Source of the DNA: Phoronis australis
Taxonomy: Eukaryota; Phoronida; Phoronidae
Reading direction: 5' to 3'
DNA length: 30,232 nucleotides
Assembly: GCA_002633005.1 (NCBI GenBank)
Contig: NMRA01000274.1
Location: 541,143-571,374, forward strand
Each line of letters opens with the position of its first letter. Position 1 is the stretch's first letter. Of the stretch, positions 1-9,884 are shown piece after piece. Made by a program: the position numbers and the translations under genes. Under the pieces are notes generated by a model. It made no database searches, had not been told where the DNA came from, and worked only from the letters and a program-made list of their open reading frames with translations.

Positions 1-537
1 ATGATGGGTGCGACGTCTGCTCCAGTTTGCTTCCTGCCTTGGAGAGTCTGTCTGCTTCCTCGTTGGCGCTGATGCCTCAGTGGGAGGGAATCTATTGCAG
101 CACAACACTGGTTTTGCTGCTGAGAATGTGCATCTCTTGTTTGATGGATTGCAGGACCTGGTCTCTCTTTGTTGTCTGGAGGCTCTGCAGAAGAGATCGG
201 CAGTCTGTGAAGAAGACTTCTGATCCGGGAGCCTCGTTTGCTGGTTGAGTGTCTGGGCTGCGAGGTATAGGGCATTTGCCTCAGCTCTGTAGTTGGTGGA
301 GTGAAGGCCCGTGGCAATGGACTTGCGCAGAGTGTTGCCGTCTGGGTATTTGATGAATACCCCACCTCCCCCATTTCTGACAGCATTCTCTGCAGAGCCA
401 TCTGTATGAACTCGGGTCCATGTGGTGGTAGGGTAGTCTCTGTCTAGGGTGTCTAGGGTGAGGGCCTTCAGGACTGCCTCCAGTTGTGTGTGCTTTGCTT
501 CAATCCCAGGGATGTCGAGAATGATGTGGGGAACGTC
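1..537 (-). pseudogene. RNase H segment of element A
   Basis: Minus-strand translation begins PHIILDIPGIEAKHTQLE directly after the insertion point and reaches an RNase H signature: HTDGSAENAVRNGGGG (TDGS codons at 394-405) and NYRAEANALYLAAQTL. After a frameshift near 220 it continues as FFTDCRSLLQSLQTT and ends with IPSH plus ANEEADRLSKAGS-like residues, the usual RNase H tail. A TAG stop at 92-94 interrupts it just before IPSH. The segment leaves the window at base 1. In LINEs this domain degrades the RNA strand during target-primed reverse transcription; this copy is broken. Confidence 0.85.
532..537. repeat. Target-site duplication, left copy (AACGTC)
   Basis: AACGTC here is repeated exactly at 1831-1836, on either side of retrotransposon B. 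Removing one copy plus 538-1830 restores a continuous minus-strand reading frame of element A. Confidence 0.85.
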
Positions 538-1830
538 TTTAAACCTGAAAAAAGTGTTAATCTGATATTTTCTTAAGTCTAATAATACTCAAATCCAAAA
601 GTTCACACACAAACACCTTGGATTACTACTAGACCACAAGCTTACATTTACTCCTCACTGTCGCGAACTCGTTCACAAAAGTACAAAAATTAATCAATCC
701 AATTAGAATTATCTCTCGTCATCTCAACTCCATGCATCTTGAAACTCTGTTCAAGTCTTTTGTTCTTCCACATCTAGATTGCTGTGACATAATCTACCAA
801 TCGGCAAACGCTGGCATACTTCTTCAATTAAAAAGACTACAATACCAAGCAGCTTTAGCCATAACAGGAGTATACAAAGGATTCAACACAATCAAGGTTC
901 TAAACAGTCTCAACTGGAGCAAACTAGCAACCCGTCGTAAACTCCACTTGTCCATGTATACATTCAAAGTCTTAACCAACATAAACAATTACTCAAACAA
1001 AATCCTCTTTGACTCCTACAAAAGACCCAACACGAGACCAGGACTGCGGCAAAGTAATATGCAAACTATTCCATCTTCCCTCAGTCAAGCCTTCAGGAAA
1101 TCTACCATATTGACTTGTATTGACAACAGGAATTCCTTACCATCTAAAATAAAAGAAAGCACTTCAATCGTCTCTCTAAAAATTAACTTTAAAATGCATA
1201 CTGCTACTCAAGAGTTGCCAGTCCCATTGACATTATTCCAACTTCCTCGCAACCATGAAATAATCCTTTACAGATCAAGATGTGGTCTATTCCTAAACAA
1301 CGAGAAATTTAGACATAATTTTAATAATATTTCGCCTTTGTGTTGTTGTGGAAACGCACAGACAAATGCTCTAGTTTTCTTTGCTTGTGAGGTATGCAAG
1401 GAGCAGAGGGTACAGCTTTTCCAGACACTCGAACAATACCCCAATATTTATAAAAATATTCTGAAATTCCGCAAGTGTACAACAAAATTCATTTTTTTTT
1501 TCTATATGGAAGTCAAGAACTCAACCCAAATGAAAATAAGGTTTTATTCGAAATAGTATCAAAATTAAATCTCTTTGTGTGAGTGGATAGAATTGTATAA
1601 ATGTGTATGAAAATGATTTATTTACTTTCGTAATCATATGTCATTGTAATCTTAACAACAATTTATGTATTTGTTTAAAATAATTGTATACAGATTTCTT
1701 TTTTATGTATTTGTATAAAATAATTGTATATAGATTTCTATGTACCTTTTTAACCCAGATATAATGCCTCTTGGCGCTTTCTGGGTTATGTATATTCGTT
1801 GTATCGAAGACTTCGTAATAAACATAAAAA
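538..1830 (+). mobile_element. Non-LTR retrotransposon B, 5'-truncated, nested in element A
   Basis: A plus-strand LINE 3' fragment of 1293 bp. Its body encodes the C-terminal part of an RT polyprotein (573-1556). It ends with a polyadenylation signal AATAAA at 1817-1822 and a short A tail running into 1832. It is flanked by identical AACGTC hexamers at 532-537 and 1831-1836, and the two flanks join in frame on the opposite strand. 5' truncation, an A-rich 3' end and a short target-site duplication are the hallmarks of target-primed reverse transcription. Confidence 0.88.
573..1556 (+). pseudogene. C-terminal RT-domain ORF of retrotransposon B
   Basis: The intact part (ATG at 732, 274 codons) starts MHLETLFKSFVLPHLDCCD, the familiar post-catalytic RT region in which a cysteine-aspartate motif follows SFVLPHLDYCD-type residues. 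It ends with a cysteine/histidine-rich tail (RCGLFLNNEKF, then CCCGNAQT and FFACEVC) typical of LINE ORF2 C-termini. Upstream, KHLGLLLDHKLTFTPHC lies at about 615-668 in another frame, so a frameshift near 690-700 separates it. The 732 ATG is therefore an internal methionine rather than a true start. The catalytic domains lie 5' of the truncation and are missing. A CR1/Jockey-like origin is likely but not proven. Confidence 0.82.
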
Positions 1831-1836
1831 AACGTC
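1831..1836. repeat. Target-site duplication, right copy (AACGTC)
   Basis: Matches 532-537. Its two leading A residues merge with the A tail of element B, so the exact boundary could shift by a base or two. Confidence 0.85.
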
Positions 1837-2840
1837 CAGGGACCATTCTTCAAAGTCTTGGAGCATTTCTAGTGGTTGGTTGATTGAGGATAGCAGAGGT
1901 TGATGTTTCTGCTGAAGTGCCTTGATGAGGTGGTTTGGGCTCTGCCTCTTGATGCGGTTTTTGGTTGGGGTTGGAGTTTGGAGTGCAGTGGATGTGATGG
2001 AAGCCACTTCATCTTTTCGCCCTGTCTCAGGAGTTTCTCATCCCGTCTTTCTTCCAACGAGCTTAAGCCTGCCGTCTTCTCCATTTCCGTGATGGGGTGG
2101 TCTTCATGCCTCCTGTGATTAAGCGCAGACCAGCATTCTGGACCCTGGCTAAGTTGTCTGTGTTGGTTTTGGCAGCTGTAGACCATGCGTTAGAGGCATA
2201 CTCCACCTGGGGTCTGACAGATCCCGTGTAAACTTGGGTCATGTTTGCACCCCAACTGATACCAGCAAGTTTCTTCATCACATCAATTTTTTAGTAGCTT
2301 TGCTGCGCATGGCAGCAATGTGAGGGGACCAAGTAAGCCTCTTGTCCAGTTTAACCCCAAGGTAAGCTGGGGTTTCTTGGTGGGGAATATTCTGGCCTTC
2401 TAGCTGGAGCGTGAACTCTTCTTTTTTGGGAGAAAGGGAAAAGCACGTGGCCTCTGTTTTGGTCCTGTTGATCGTGACCATCCACTCTTTTGCCCAGTTT
2501 AGGATGATGTCCATGGCTCCCTGCATTCTGTAAGCTGCTGTGGTGATGTATTCTGCTTTTGTCCATACAGCCAGTCATCTGCATGGAGAGTCTTTGAAAT
2601 GTGCATAGACAGGTGGTCAGCAATGTCATCAATGAAGACAACAAAGAGTGTCGACGATATTATGCTGCCCTGGGGTACCCCTTCCCTAGTCCTAATCAGC
2701 TTGCTTGTCTGTCCTTCCAGCTTTACGCGCTCAGATCTTTGGAAGAGGTAACTGTTAATCCACGCATACATTTTGCCACATACTTGTAAACTGTTGATAA
2801 AAATGCTTTCTACACGAACCAGGTCATCTGCTCGTATTGT
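1837..2840 (-). pseudogene. Reverse transcriptase segment of element A
   Basis: Minus-strand translation shows, in order, ADDLVRVESIF (about 2826-2795), KMYAWINSYLFQR, the RT block GVPQGSIISSTLF (about 2690-2655), the catalytic box LHADD (2574-2588), ILNWAKEWMVTINRTKTE, YLGVKLDKRLTWSPHI, and the C-terminal thumb-like part up to EEWSLDV at 1837. These are standard non-LTR RT motifs. The reading frame changes after the ADD box near 2570, near 2283, and again near 2100 and 2010. The spacing between LVRVES and the MYAWIN block is only about 15 residues, where intact RTs hold the first catalytic aspartate, so an internal deletion is likely. Not functional. Confidence 0.88.
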
Positions 2841-4014
2841 TGACGAGTTGAAGATATATGCGACAGTGGTGACTCATCGCATTTTGCTGCCATGTGCAAT
2901 TAGTCACATCTGGTTGAATTTAGAATATTAACATCAAGCATATTGGCTAGATCCTGATGAGGTAAGGACTACCGGGAACAGTTTGTCATTGATCTGAAAG
3001 AATAATTGATATTTTTATTAAAATAAAAAACCAGGCTCGTAATTGAAAATAAAAATTATTTGACCATCAATTCGTGCTTTCTTGGTTTTGATAATTCTTA
3101 TACGTCTATATCATGTGTTAGTTTTCAAATATCTTCCGGACCAAGTTGAATTTTAATATTAAAACACCCAATTCGTTCGTCCAAACCATAACCTCGTTTT
3201 AGTTAGAGCTCAGTTTCAGTTAACTGCACAGAGCAAGCATAGCCAGTATCATGTTTCTTCACCGTCGGGCTTCGCTCATCCGAGGGGAAAGGTGTCTGTG
3301 CCTTCTGAGAGGGGAATTTTTTCGCCGAGTGATTGGAAAAATCTACTTCCCGATTACCATCAATAGCAACTCCGCCCTGTTGCAAGCTCTTATAGGCTCT
3401 TTCTCAAGTAGTTCTTTCAATTTGTCACCTGTGTTGTTACATGTGATTTGAACTCAAGAGAGAAATTTTCAATCATTAGGGGAATTTTCAGCCCTCGTGG
3501 GGGGAATTTCCGAATTTCGCGTATTTCAAATAATTTTGAGAGGGGAGTAGGGCCGATATTTTTTGGCCCCAAAATCGAGGGATTGAGGGCGATGTCCTTT
3601 TTAGAAAGAAAAATGCATTGTGTGTCAACTCGTAGTCATGAAAACACAGCCTGGCTGCGACCGAAGATTCTCCGGTCGTAATTGCTATGATGCTCGGCAA
3701 CCAAGATGTGACAATTAAAATATGATCTAACTTTTCGAAAACATTTATAAATTTTACACGGCCATATTTTCCATCGTCGCGGCGTATGGCAACGACCCAA
3801 CGCTTCCTAATCTCAACGTCCTTAGGGATTGTAAAACACAGTTGAGAGTGCGTATTTTTTCAGCCGTTCAAGCAACGCGGAATACACTAGTATGCCGATA
3901 TGCCAACAGAGCTATCGTAGTGAGCCTCGTTTTGGCACGCGCCTCCTGTCGGCGTGAATTAGGTCCGTCTAGGAAACGATAGTAAATAACGAGTTTTTGA
4001 TCAATCCGGCTGTA
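2841..4014. other. Intergenic, no gene recognised
   Basis: No coding sequence with recognisable motifs on either strand. Short GGGGAATTTT-like strings recur at about 3303, 3478 and 3501 inside a locally G-rich patch (3290-3580). I see no terminal repeats that would define an element. Confidence 0.5.
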
Positions 4015-5240
4015 GTTGTGCCCCCTAGTGACAGTTTTGTTTTTGTTTACATTTGCCTCTGTGTATCTTTCGAGTTCCTTGATGGATTTTCATGGAATTT
4101 AGCATATACATGTAGGTTTCTACTAATGAGATAGCGACGCCTTCTCATTTTTAGACGGATTTGATGTATTCTTTGCCACCTAGTGGCAATTTGAAAGATT
4201 TTTAGTAAATTTTTGACATCCGCCTTCTTATCCACCCAAGCGTTCAGAGGATCATAAAAATTGGTAGATATTTTCCTGATGAGAAGACTGACACTGATTG
4301 TGGACTGGTTTGACTGCTGTGCCTAGTGGCAATTTTTTAGGTCTTTTTTGCGTCATGGCTGAATCTCCTTAACTCTTTGGAGGATCTTTGTGAAATTTGG
4401 CTGATTTGTCCGTATACAGGTCTTAACGGATGCCTATTAGATTTAGATCAACCAATTTGACTTCAGATGTGCACCCTAATGGCACTGTAAGCTTTTTTAA
4501 GTTTCCTTCTGAATCTTTGGAGTTCACTGATGGATTTTTCTGAAATTGGGGCAATATATGTTTCTGTTAAGGCGACAATCATGCCTTTCCATTTTTGGAC
4601 AGGTTCAATGTATTTTGAGCCACTTTGTGGCTGTTTTTATTATTTTGAGTTTGTTTTTAGCGTTTGCCCCTTCATGTGCCAAAAGTGCTCAAAGGATTAT
4701 TATGAATCCATAGCAGTCCAGAGAAGATCATGGCTGTCATTGATTTTTTGAACGGTTCTGAGACCTGTGGCGTCCCCTTGTGGTGATTTTGTAGTTTTTG
4801 TGACCATGGCTACAGCTCCTGATTCCTTTGTATGATGTTTGTGAACTTTTGCAGGTGTTTTCCTTTAGATATGACAGTGGTTGCCCATGATTTTGGTCGC
4901 CTCTGACTACCGCTATGCCCCCCCCAGTTGCAATTCTATTTTGCCTCTTATCTCTTCGGAATTCCTTGATGTTTTTTCATGAAATTCGGAAACAAGTTTT
5001 TAGTATGAAGATGGCACCACCTTTCCAATTTTAGATGGATTCAACACGTCCTATTGAGATTGACATATTCATATACCGTGCGATCAACATATATTTTGCA
5101 CCGCCTAGTGGTCAAGTCAATTATTTTTTTGAGCCAATGATAAAGTCAAAATCAACCACTGGTACTGTGGTCTTAGTCCGTTCATGTCATTCAGATGTTG
5201 GACATCAGATGAAGTTAACAATGAAAATCTTGAACAAAAG
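4015..5240 (+). repeat. Degenerate tandem array, about 150-bp units with CTCF-like cores
   Basis: A core resembling GCCACCTAGTGGCAATTT recurs with its TAGTGG (or decayed equivalent) at 4026, 4181, 4324, 4477, 4625, 4778, 4925 and 5106. Spacings are 155, 143, 153, 148, 153, 147 and 181 bp. Between cores, two other boxes tend to alternate: TGGATTTTCATGAAATT-like (4083, 4385, 4531, 4968) and a GACGGATTTGATGTATTTTG-like box (4155, 4600, 5030), so the higher-order unit may be a dimer of about 300 bp. The reverse complement of the core at 4175-4186, CCACTAGGTGGC, fits the CTCF consensus CCASYAGRKGGC exactly; 4020-4031 fits with one mismatch. Units are old and diverged. Confidence 0.8.
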
Positions 5241-5930
5241 CGACTTGTTTTAAATAGATGCGCAACAGTCTTTCGCAGTGCATCAAGCACATGTATGGAT
5301 ATTCAGATTGGTTCGAACATGGGCTAATATTCAGTCATTCTGATTGGCTGATGCTTAGAAATGTATCTGATATTGTTCCATCTAGTGAGAAATGCTTTGC
5401 AGAATGTATCATTGCATTGCACACAAGTTTGTGTTTTTGACGTGCTCATGCAGCATTACTGCATAAAACAAAACAAAATGATTCATTATATGATTCGGGG
5501 TCATTCCAAAACGTATGTCTGTACAAAGGGCCAAACTAAGCTAAAACATGCACAGTGATGCTCACACACGAAATTCTGGATGTCATTGTCATGCTTCAAA
5601 GACTTCATCTCAATATAGGTGGCGCTGTGACAGTAAAACATGAACGTACCATCTGAGGTTGCATCCGGTGTGTGCATCTTTGCGGTTGAGTTGCTAACTC
5701 GATACACGTAGATGTGGGTTTGCCGTTTTCATAAAATTAAACTCCATTTTAATTGCCATTGATATCTTTTATGATATTTGCAATAAAAACAAATGTTCTT
5801 TTTATAATATGCATTCATAGCAAACAGTTTGAAAAATTAACTTGCACTAAATAAATGGTAGCTATGCACCTGCTGGTGCATCCCTTAACATTGCCACTAT
5901 GAATAGTCGGGTGGCAGGCATCTTGTCATT
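5241..5930. other. 3' flank of the Toll-like receptor gene
   Basis: No coding sequence recognised. AGGTGGCGC at 5617-5625 matches the short core described for Drosophila CTCF, though a 9-mer of this kind is expected by chance once or twice per window. On the receptor's strand an ATTAAA-type polyadenylation signal is possible at 5748-5753, about 180 nt past the stop codon. Neither is certain. Confidence 0.4.
5864..5881 (-). other. Hairpin in the probable 3' UTR of the receptor gene
   Basis: ATGCACC and GGTGCAT form a perfect 7-bp stem with a TGCT loop, 50-67 nt downstream of the receptor stop codon at 5931-5933. Function unknown; it may be chance. Confidence 0.35.
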
Positions 5931-8429
5931 TCAATCTTCCTCCAAACTTGGGGCCTGGTCATGCTGTTGAATGGCATTTTTAAGCCTTTCCCAAAATAAT
6001 CTTTGTCCTTGTGTGTCATCACTCCATTCCAGGAGCGTCTTTTTCCGCATCAGGAACCTAAGAATCGGAGTCATGTGTTCAAAGCTGACATCCTCAACAA
6101 GTATTATAATCAGTGATTGTCTCGCTTGTTGAGCATTATGCAGTGCATTAGCATGGGCGAGATTAACTTAAATTGACACCACTCGCTCTTCACAAAGTTC
6201 TGCGTGAGCACGACTAAAACTTTTCTGCTTTTTTCTATGCTCTCTGCTATGTTCTCGGAGATTTCACGGCCCAGTTTGAAGTCTCGTTCATGGACACACA
6301 TCTTGTAGCCAAAATCGTTCTCAAGTTTGGGCAAAAGCTGCTGTGTTACCAGATTACTGTCTTCTCCACTGTATGTGATGAAACAATCATAGGTGTACAA
6401 CAGACGGTTGCTTTCTTCCAAATGACTGGACCGTCTTGATCGCAATCCAATAGCGAATATACCATCGATGTTTATAAAGTAAGCCAATAACAGCCAAGAC
6501 GACAATGAACAGACCAAAGCCAGACCCAGAAAGTATCATCGATGTACGATGACATTCAAAAAATGTTGGTCGGTACTGAAGTAGACATTTGTTTTTCAAA
6601 TTTGAACAATTGTATGGAATCGAATGTGAGATCTTGAGTGTGAAAGTTTTATTGTCATGCTTCTGACGAATCCAATCTACATACCAAGCCAAGTTGCAGT
6701 CACAAATATACGGATTAGAAAATGCCTGGAAACGCTTCAGAGTGGATAACACTGGTCGGAGAGAGCTTTCATTAATAGTGCGGATTTGGTTCATCGATAC
6801 GTCCAGTGACCAAAGGTTTTTAAGGTTTTCTAAGACTACATTGTTCCATCCGGATAGTTGATTTTGTCGTAGAATCAGACGTTCCAGACTTATGAGATCT
6901 TTAAACAACCTTTCAGGCAACAACTTCAAGTTTGTATAACTTAAGTCCAGCACTTTCAATTTGACGAGACCTTGAAACTGGCAGTCTGGTTTCAAGCTGT
7001 TACAGATGAGCTGTCGCAGATACACACCATTTAGGCTCAGATGTTCGAGACTTGTTAGGTTTGCAAAATAGCAAACTGGTCTGGCTTTCCAAGGGTTTCC
7101 ACTCAACGTCAAGGACTTCATGTTTGTGAGTCCTGAAAATGTGCTATTTCCAATGCTTTTTATGTCATTATTATTCAACAGAAAATATTTGATTTGCTTA
7201 AGTGGGTGTGGTAGATCGTCGCTCAGTCCTTGTAGCGAGTTGTGTGACGTAAGGTGATCTAGTCCGGAAAAAGGAGACCGTCCATATACCTTTTCAGCTT
7301 TTATGACGTGGTTGAAAGTTAGGTCAATGAATTGTATTTTTGGAAGAAATGAATTTCCTTTCTCATTAGCAAAGATGGGCAAGTGTAGAACGTTACACTT
7401 GCATAGCAATAAAATTCTTAATGTAGTCAATCCTTGGAGTGCTTTGGGCTCGAAGGAAGTCAGCTTACGATTCTTTATCATGTTCAGAATAGACAAATGG
7501 CTCTGGTTGATAAATGTATTGTCCTCAAGTTTTCGGAACTTGTTTCCAGAAATATCCAGAAAGGTCAATTGTCTGAAGCACAAAAAAGTCTCGGTGATAT
7601 TCTTGAGATTTGTACGACTCGTCCCAAGTTGCCTTATTGGTGCTTGGCAAAGCTGTTGCAACATTAGGTCAATAGATTTCTTTGACATGGATAAGCTGTT
7701 CTCAGATATGTTCAGCTCTTGAAGATGCGTGAGTCCGGCAAATGTTCCAACTTCAATGTGTGAAATGTTACTTCCCTGGAGGTTGAGTTGCTTCAGTTTG
7801 AAATATCTGATTGTCAAGAAACTGCTGTTTGTCAAAGAACTCAGGTTGTTTTGACCAATGCTTAGTTGTTTCAGTTCTGTCAAGCTTCGAAAACCTTCTC
7901 CCAAAGTTGAGTTGGTAATCAGATTTCTATCCAAGTTCAGTTCCGAGAGCTTTTTAAGCTTAGTCAATACCTGATCAGGTATACGAGTCAGACGTGTTCT
8001 TTCGAGTGAAAGTATCTTTAAGGTTTCGGCACCATTAAAAGTTCCTGTGAAGGTGTTATTGAGATAACGCAGGTTATTCCAAGAGAGGTCAATAGTTTGA
8101 ACATTTTGTAATCCAGAAAATGCATTCTCTTCGATAAAACTGATACTGCTGTTCTTCAGGTGCAGAAATTTCAGCTGTGTCAGATTAGGGAACGAGTTCT
8201 CCCTCAATATCTGCAGTACGCTGTTGTTCAAAATAAGGTGCCGAGTGTCGGTTGGAATGTCCAATGGAATTTCTCTCAGAGGCTTCTTTTGGTATCTGCC
8301 ATCGCATATCACATGCTTCGTTCGTGGGTTACACATGCAATTTGTTGGACAGTTTCCACCTGTCACCCCATTGATCACTTGCAATACAATGGCTACCAGA
8401 GTCACCAACAGTGACTTCTTCACGTTCAT
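5931..8429 (-). CDS. Toll-like receptor, single exon, with two 1-nt frameshifts
   Basis: Type I membrane receptor that senses microbial or endogenous ligands and signals through a cytoplasmic TIR domain. The start is ATG at 8429, with G at -3. Residues 1-25 are a signal peptide. An LRRNT follows with C27, C31, C33 and C42, then about 20 leucine-rich repeats, a single LRRCT (C576, C578, C608, C615, C626), a transmembrane segment at about 632-654, and WYIRYW. The TIR domain follows from about residue 680: box 1 YDCFITYS, BB loop RDFKLG, SEWCQF, IIILVEDV and box 3 FWERL, ending SLEED with TGA at 5931-5933. Full length would be about 832 residues, normal for the family. The frame shifts by one base near 6440-6450 and shifts back near 6160-6168; the LRR part and the TIR C-terminus share one frame. 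With the shifts taken literally, the protein would stop at 6387, just after the membrane segment. No introns are seen, as in many invertebrate TLRs. One LRRCT cluster places it with single-cluster (vertebrate-like) TLRs. Whether the frameshifts are real or sequencing errors cannot be told from here. Confidence 0.93.
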
Positions 8430-8796
8430 CGCTCAGTACATAAATGCCTACCTGTGTCGAGAACCAGTTGCTCTTGTGTGTGTGTGTTTTCTTTCGTTGT
8501 ATCTGAATCGTTTCGTCAACGCAAATTGAAGTCATCTGGATACTTAAAGACTGATGAGTCATCTCTCAGTTTCAAGTATGCTAAGTAAACATGAACTTCG
8601 GAGTTGACTATTAGAGATCTTTTCCCTGGATGGATGCGGTGAAGCTTTGATAATCTATTGAAAGTCAGGGATCAGGTCTATCCGATTCTCAGTTTTGTTT
8701 CTAAAATTAGTCCTTAAATTGTTACTTGTGCCACTTGTTGACTGAAACGGCTTAACTGCATAAGTAGGGTGTTAACATCTGTTATAAAAAGTCGTC
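8430..8796. other. 5' flank of the Toll-like receptor gene
   Basis: About 370 bp upstream of the receptor start on its strand. It contains a short TG run near 8475-8487 and no TATA box or kappa-B site that I can call with confidence. The 5' UTR and promoter presumably lie here, by position only. Confidence 0.4.
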
Positions 8797-8999
8797 AGTA
8801 CCCTATATGTGCTTAAATTGGCATTGTGGGCAAATATCACAGAATCAACAAGGGTGTTGGGGTATTTCAGGACGTGACCATGACTTTCGTATGACGTGTA
8901 CTATACCACAGTTTGATTTCTTTAAGAATTTACAGTGTTTTTAATCTGGGATACTAATTCTTCCCAAACAAATGTACTACAAATAGTAATTACCATGGC
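8797..8999. repeat. Tandem duplication, first unit (about 201 bp)
   Basis: CAGTACCC and GGCATTGTGG, then ATCACAGAATCAA, TATTTCAGGACGTGACCA, GATTTCTTTAAGAATTTA and TTTTAATCTGGGA appear in the same order as in the next unit, offset by 201 bp. Identity is incomplete, so the duplication is not recent. Confidence 0.75.
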
Positions 9000-9190
9000 A
9001 CCAGTGCCCCATGATTGCCCGGCATTGTGGATAATTATCACAGAATTAAAGAAGGGTGTAGTGTTATTTCAGGACGTGACAATATTGACTTTTGTATTAA
9101 ACGGCGGTAAGATTTCTTTAAAGATTTAGAACGATCTTTTCAATCTAGGAAACTAGTTGTCAGACAATTGCAGTACTAGTGACATACCCA
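9000..9190. repeat. Tandem duplication, second unit
   Basis: Second copy of 8797-8999: CCAGTGCCCC, GGCATTGTGG, ATCACAGAATTAA, TATTTCAGGACGTGACAA, GATTTCTTTAAAGATTTA and TTTTCAATCTAGGA. No coding content was seen in either unit. Confidence 0.75.
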
Positions 9191-9233
9191 GGAGTCTGCT
9201 TTATGACAAGGGACTTAAGACTATGACAAAGAT

Positions 9234-9415
9234 TTGGTTTTACGCTCCACGTATAAATACTTCTGAAAAATAAATCGCACTTCACCAAACGTGTAAAGCC
9301 TCTGAGAATATAAACATAACTAGTAGTTACTGATATATTTTTTTCAAGTACATCTAGACTGCGTCGCGCTCATAATTCCTTGGCTAAACCTTTATCTAAC
9401 AATTGTAAAGTGGAG
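9234..9415 (+). repeat. Dispersed direct repeat, copy 1
   Basis: Shares an ordered set of blocks with 11222-11395: TCTGAAAAATAA, CTCTGAGAATA, GTTACTGATATA, TCTAGACTG, GGCTAAACCTTTAT and AATTGTAAAGTGGAG. The copies are in the same orientation about 2 kb apart. The family is not recognised. Confidence 0.7.
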
Positions 9416-9762
9416 AGCTTAACACTTTTGTGAAACGGACCCCAGGTCATGTATTTTATTTCAATCATCTTTTTGTTTTTGTCTTTGCAGTGTCATATAA
9501 CCACCCACATCTTCTCTATACCACTATGATTGAAATGTGTTATGGAGTTCAATATTCGATTTCAAACTTTAGGAGAAACCTCATCACTTAATGGTCGGCT
9601 CCACAAGTCAAATGTGTTCATTTGCTGAGCAAGGCGAGCATCCTGCATCCTCGATGTGCAAGTTTATTGGATATGTTCGAGTACAAATGAATGCCATTGC
9701 TCCGAAGTACAACTACAGTATTATTTAAATTCTGTGGTATACACCCACAATGTTGCACTATA

Positions 9763-9884
9763 GGCGGATTTAGGGGGGGGGCAGGTGCAGGCCAGGCTTT
9801 TAGTACAAAGTCCACGTGCCCAGAACTTAGGCTGACTGCGCGAGACAATATGTTGCCCCCCCCTTATGATATCCTAGATCCGCC
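9763..9884. mobile_element. Short MITE-like element with G-run/C-run inverted ends
   Basis: The 122-bp segment begins GGCGGATTTAGG followed by a run of nine G, and ends with a run of eight C, a short spacer and CCTAGATCCGCC. The terminal 12-mers are inverted repeats matching at 11 of 12 positions. It is non-coding. No target-site duplication could be confirmed. Confidence 0.6.

Larger units (their letters stand above)
1..2840 (-). mobile_element. Non-LTR retrotransposon A (RT + RNase H), decayed and interrupted
   Basis: Read on the minus strand, this is the 3' half of a LINE-type element. A reverse-transcriptase segment (2840 down to 1837) is followed, after removing the inserted element at 538-1830, by an RNase H segment (537 down to 1). 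The flanks of the insertion rejoin in one reading frame, which shows they belonged to one ORF. RT followed by RNase H suggests the I or a related clade; that placement is inference. The element is 5'-truncated near 2840 and leaves the window at base 1. It carries several frameshifts and at least one in-frame stop, so it is dead. Confidence 0.85.

Noticed and set aside
1-248. Plus-strand open frames at the left edge
   Set aside because: They are shadows of the minus-strand RNase H segment of element A.
3502-3511. GGGAATTTCC, a perfect NF-kappa-B-type site, possibly linked to TLR regulation
   Set aside because: It is 2.4 kb beyond the 3' end of the receptor gene, and GGGRNNYYCC is expected several times per 30 kb by chance.
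5617-5625. Isolated AGGTGGCGC as a CTCF site
   Set aside because: A 9-base match is expected about once or twice per window; kept only as a note in the TLR 3' flank.
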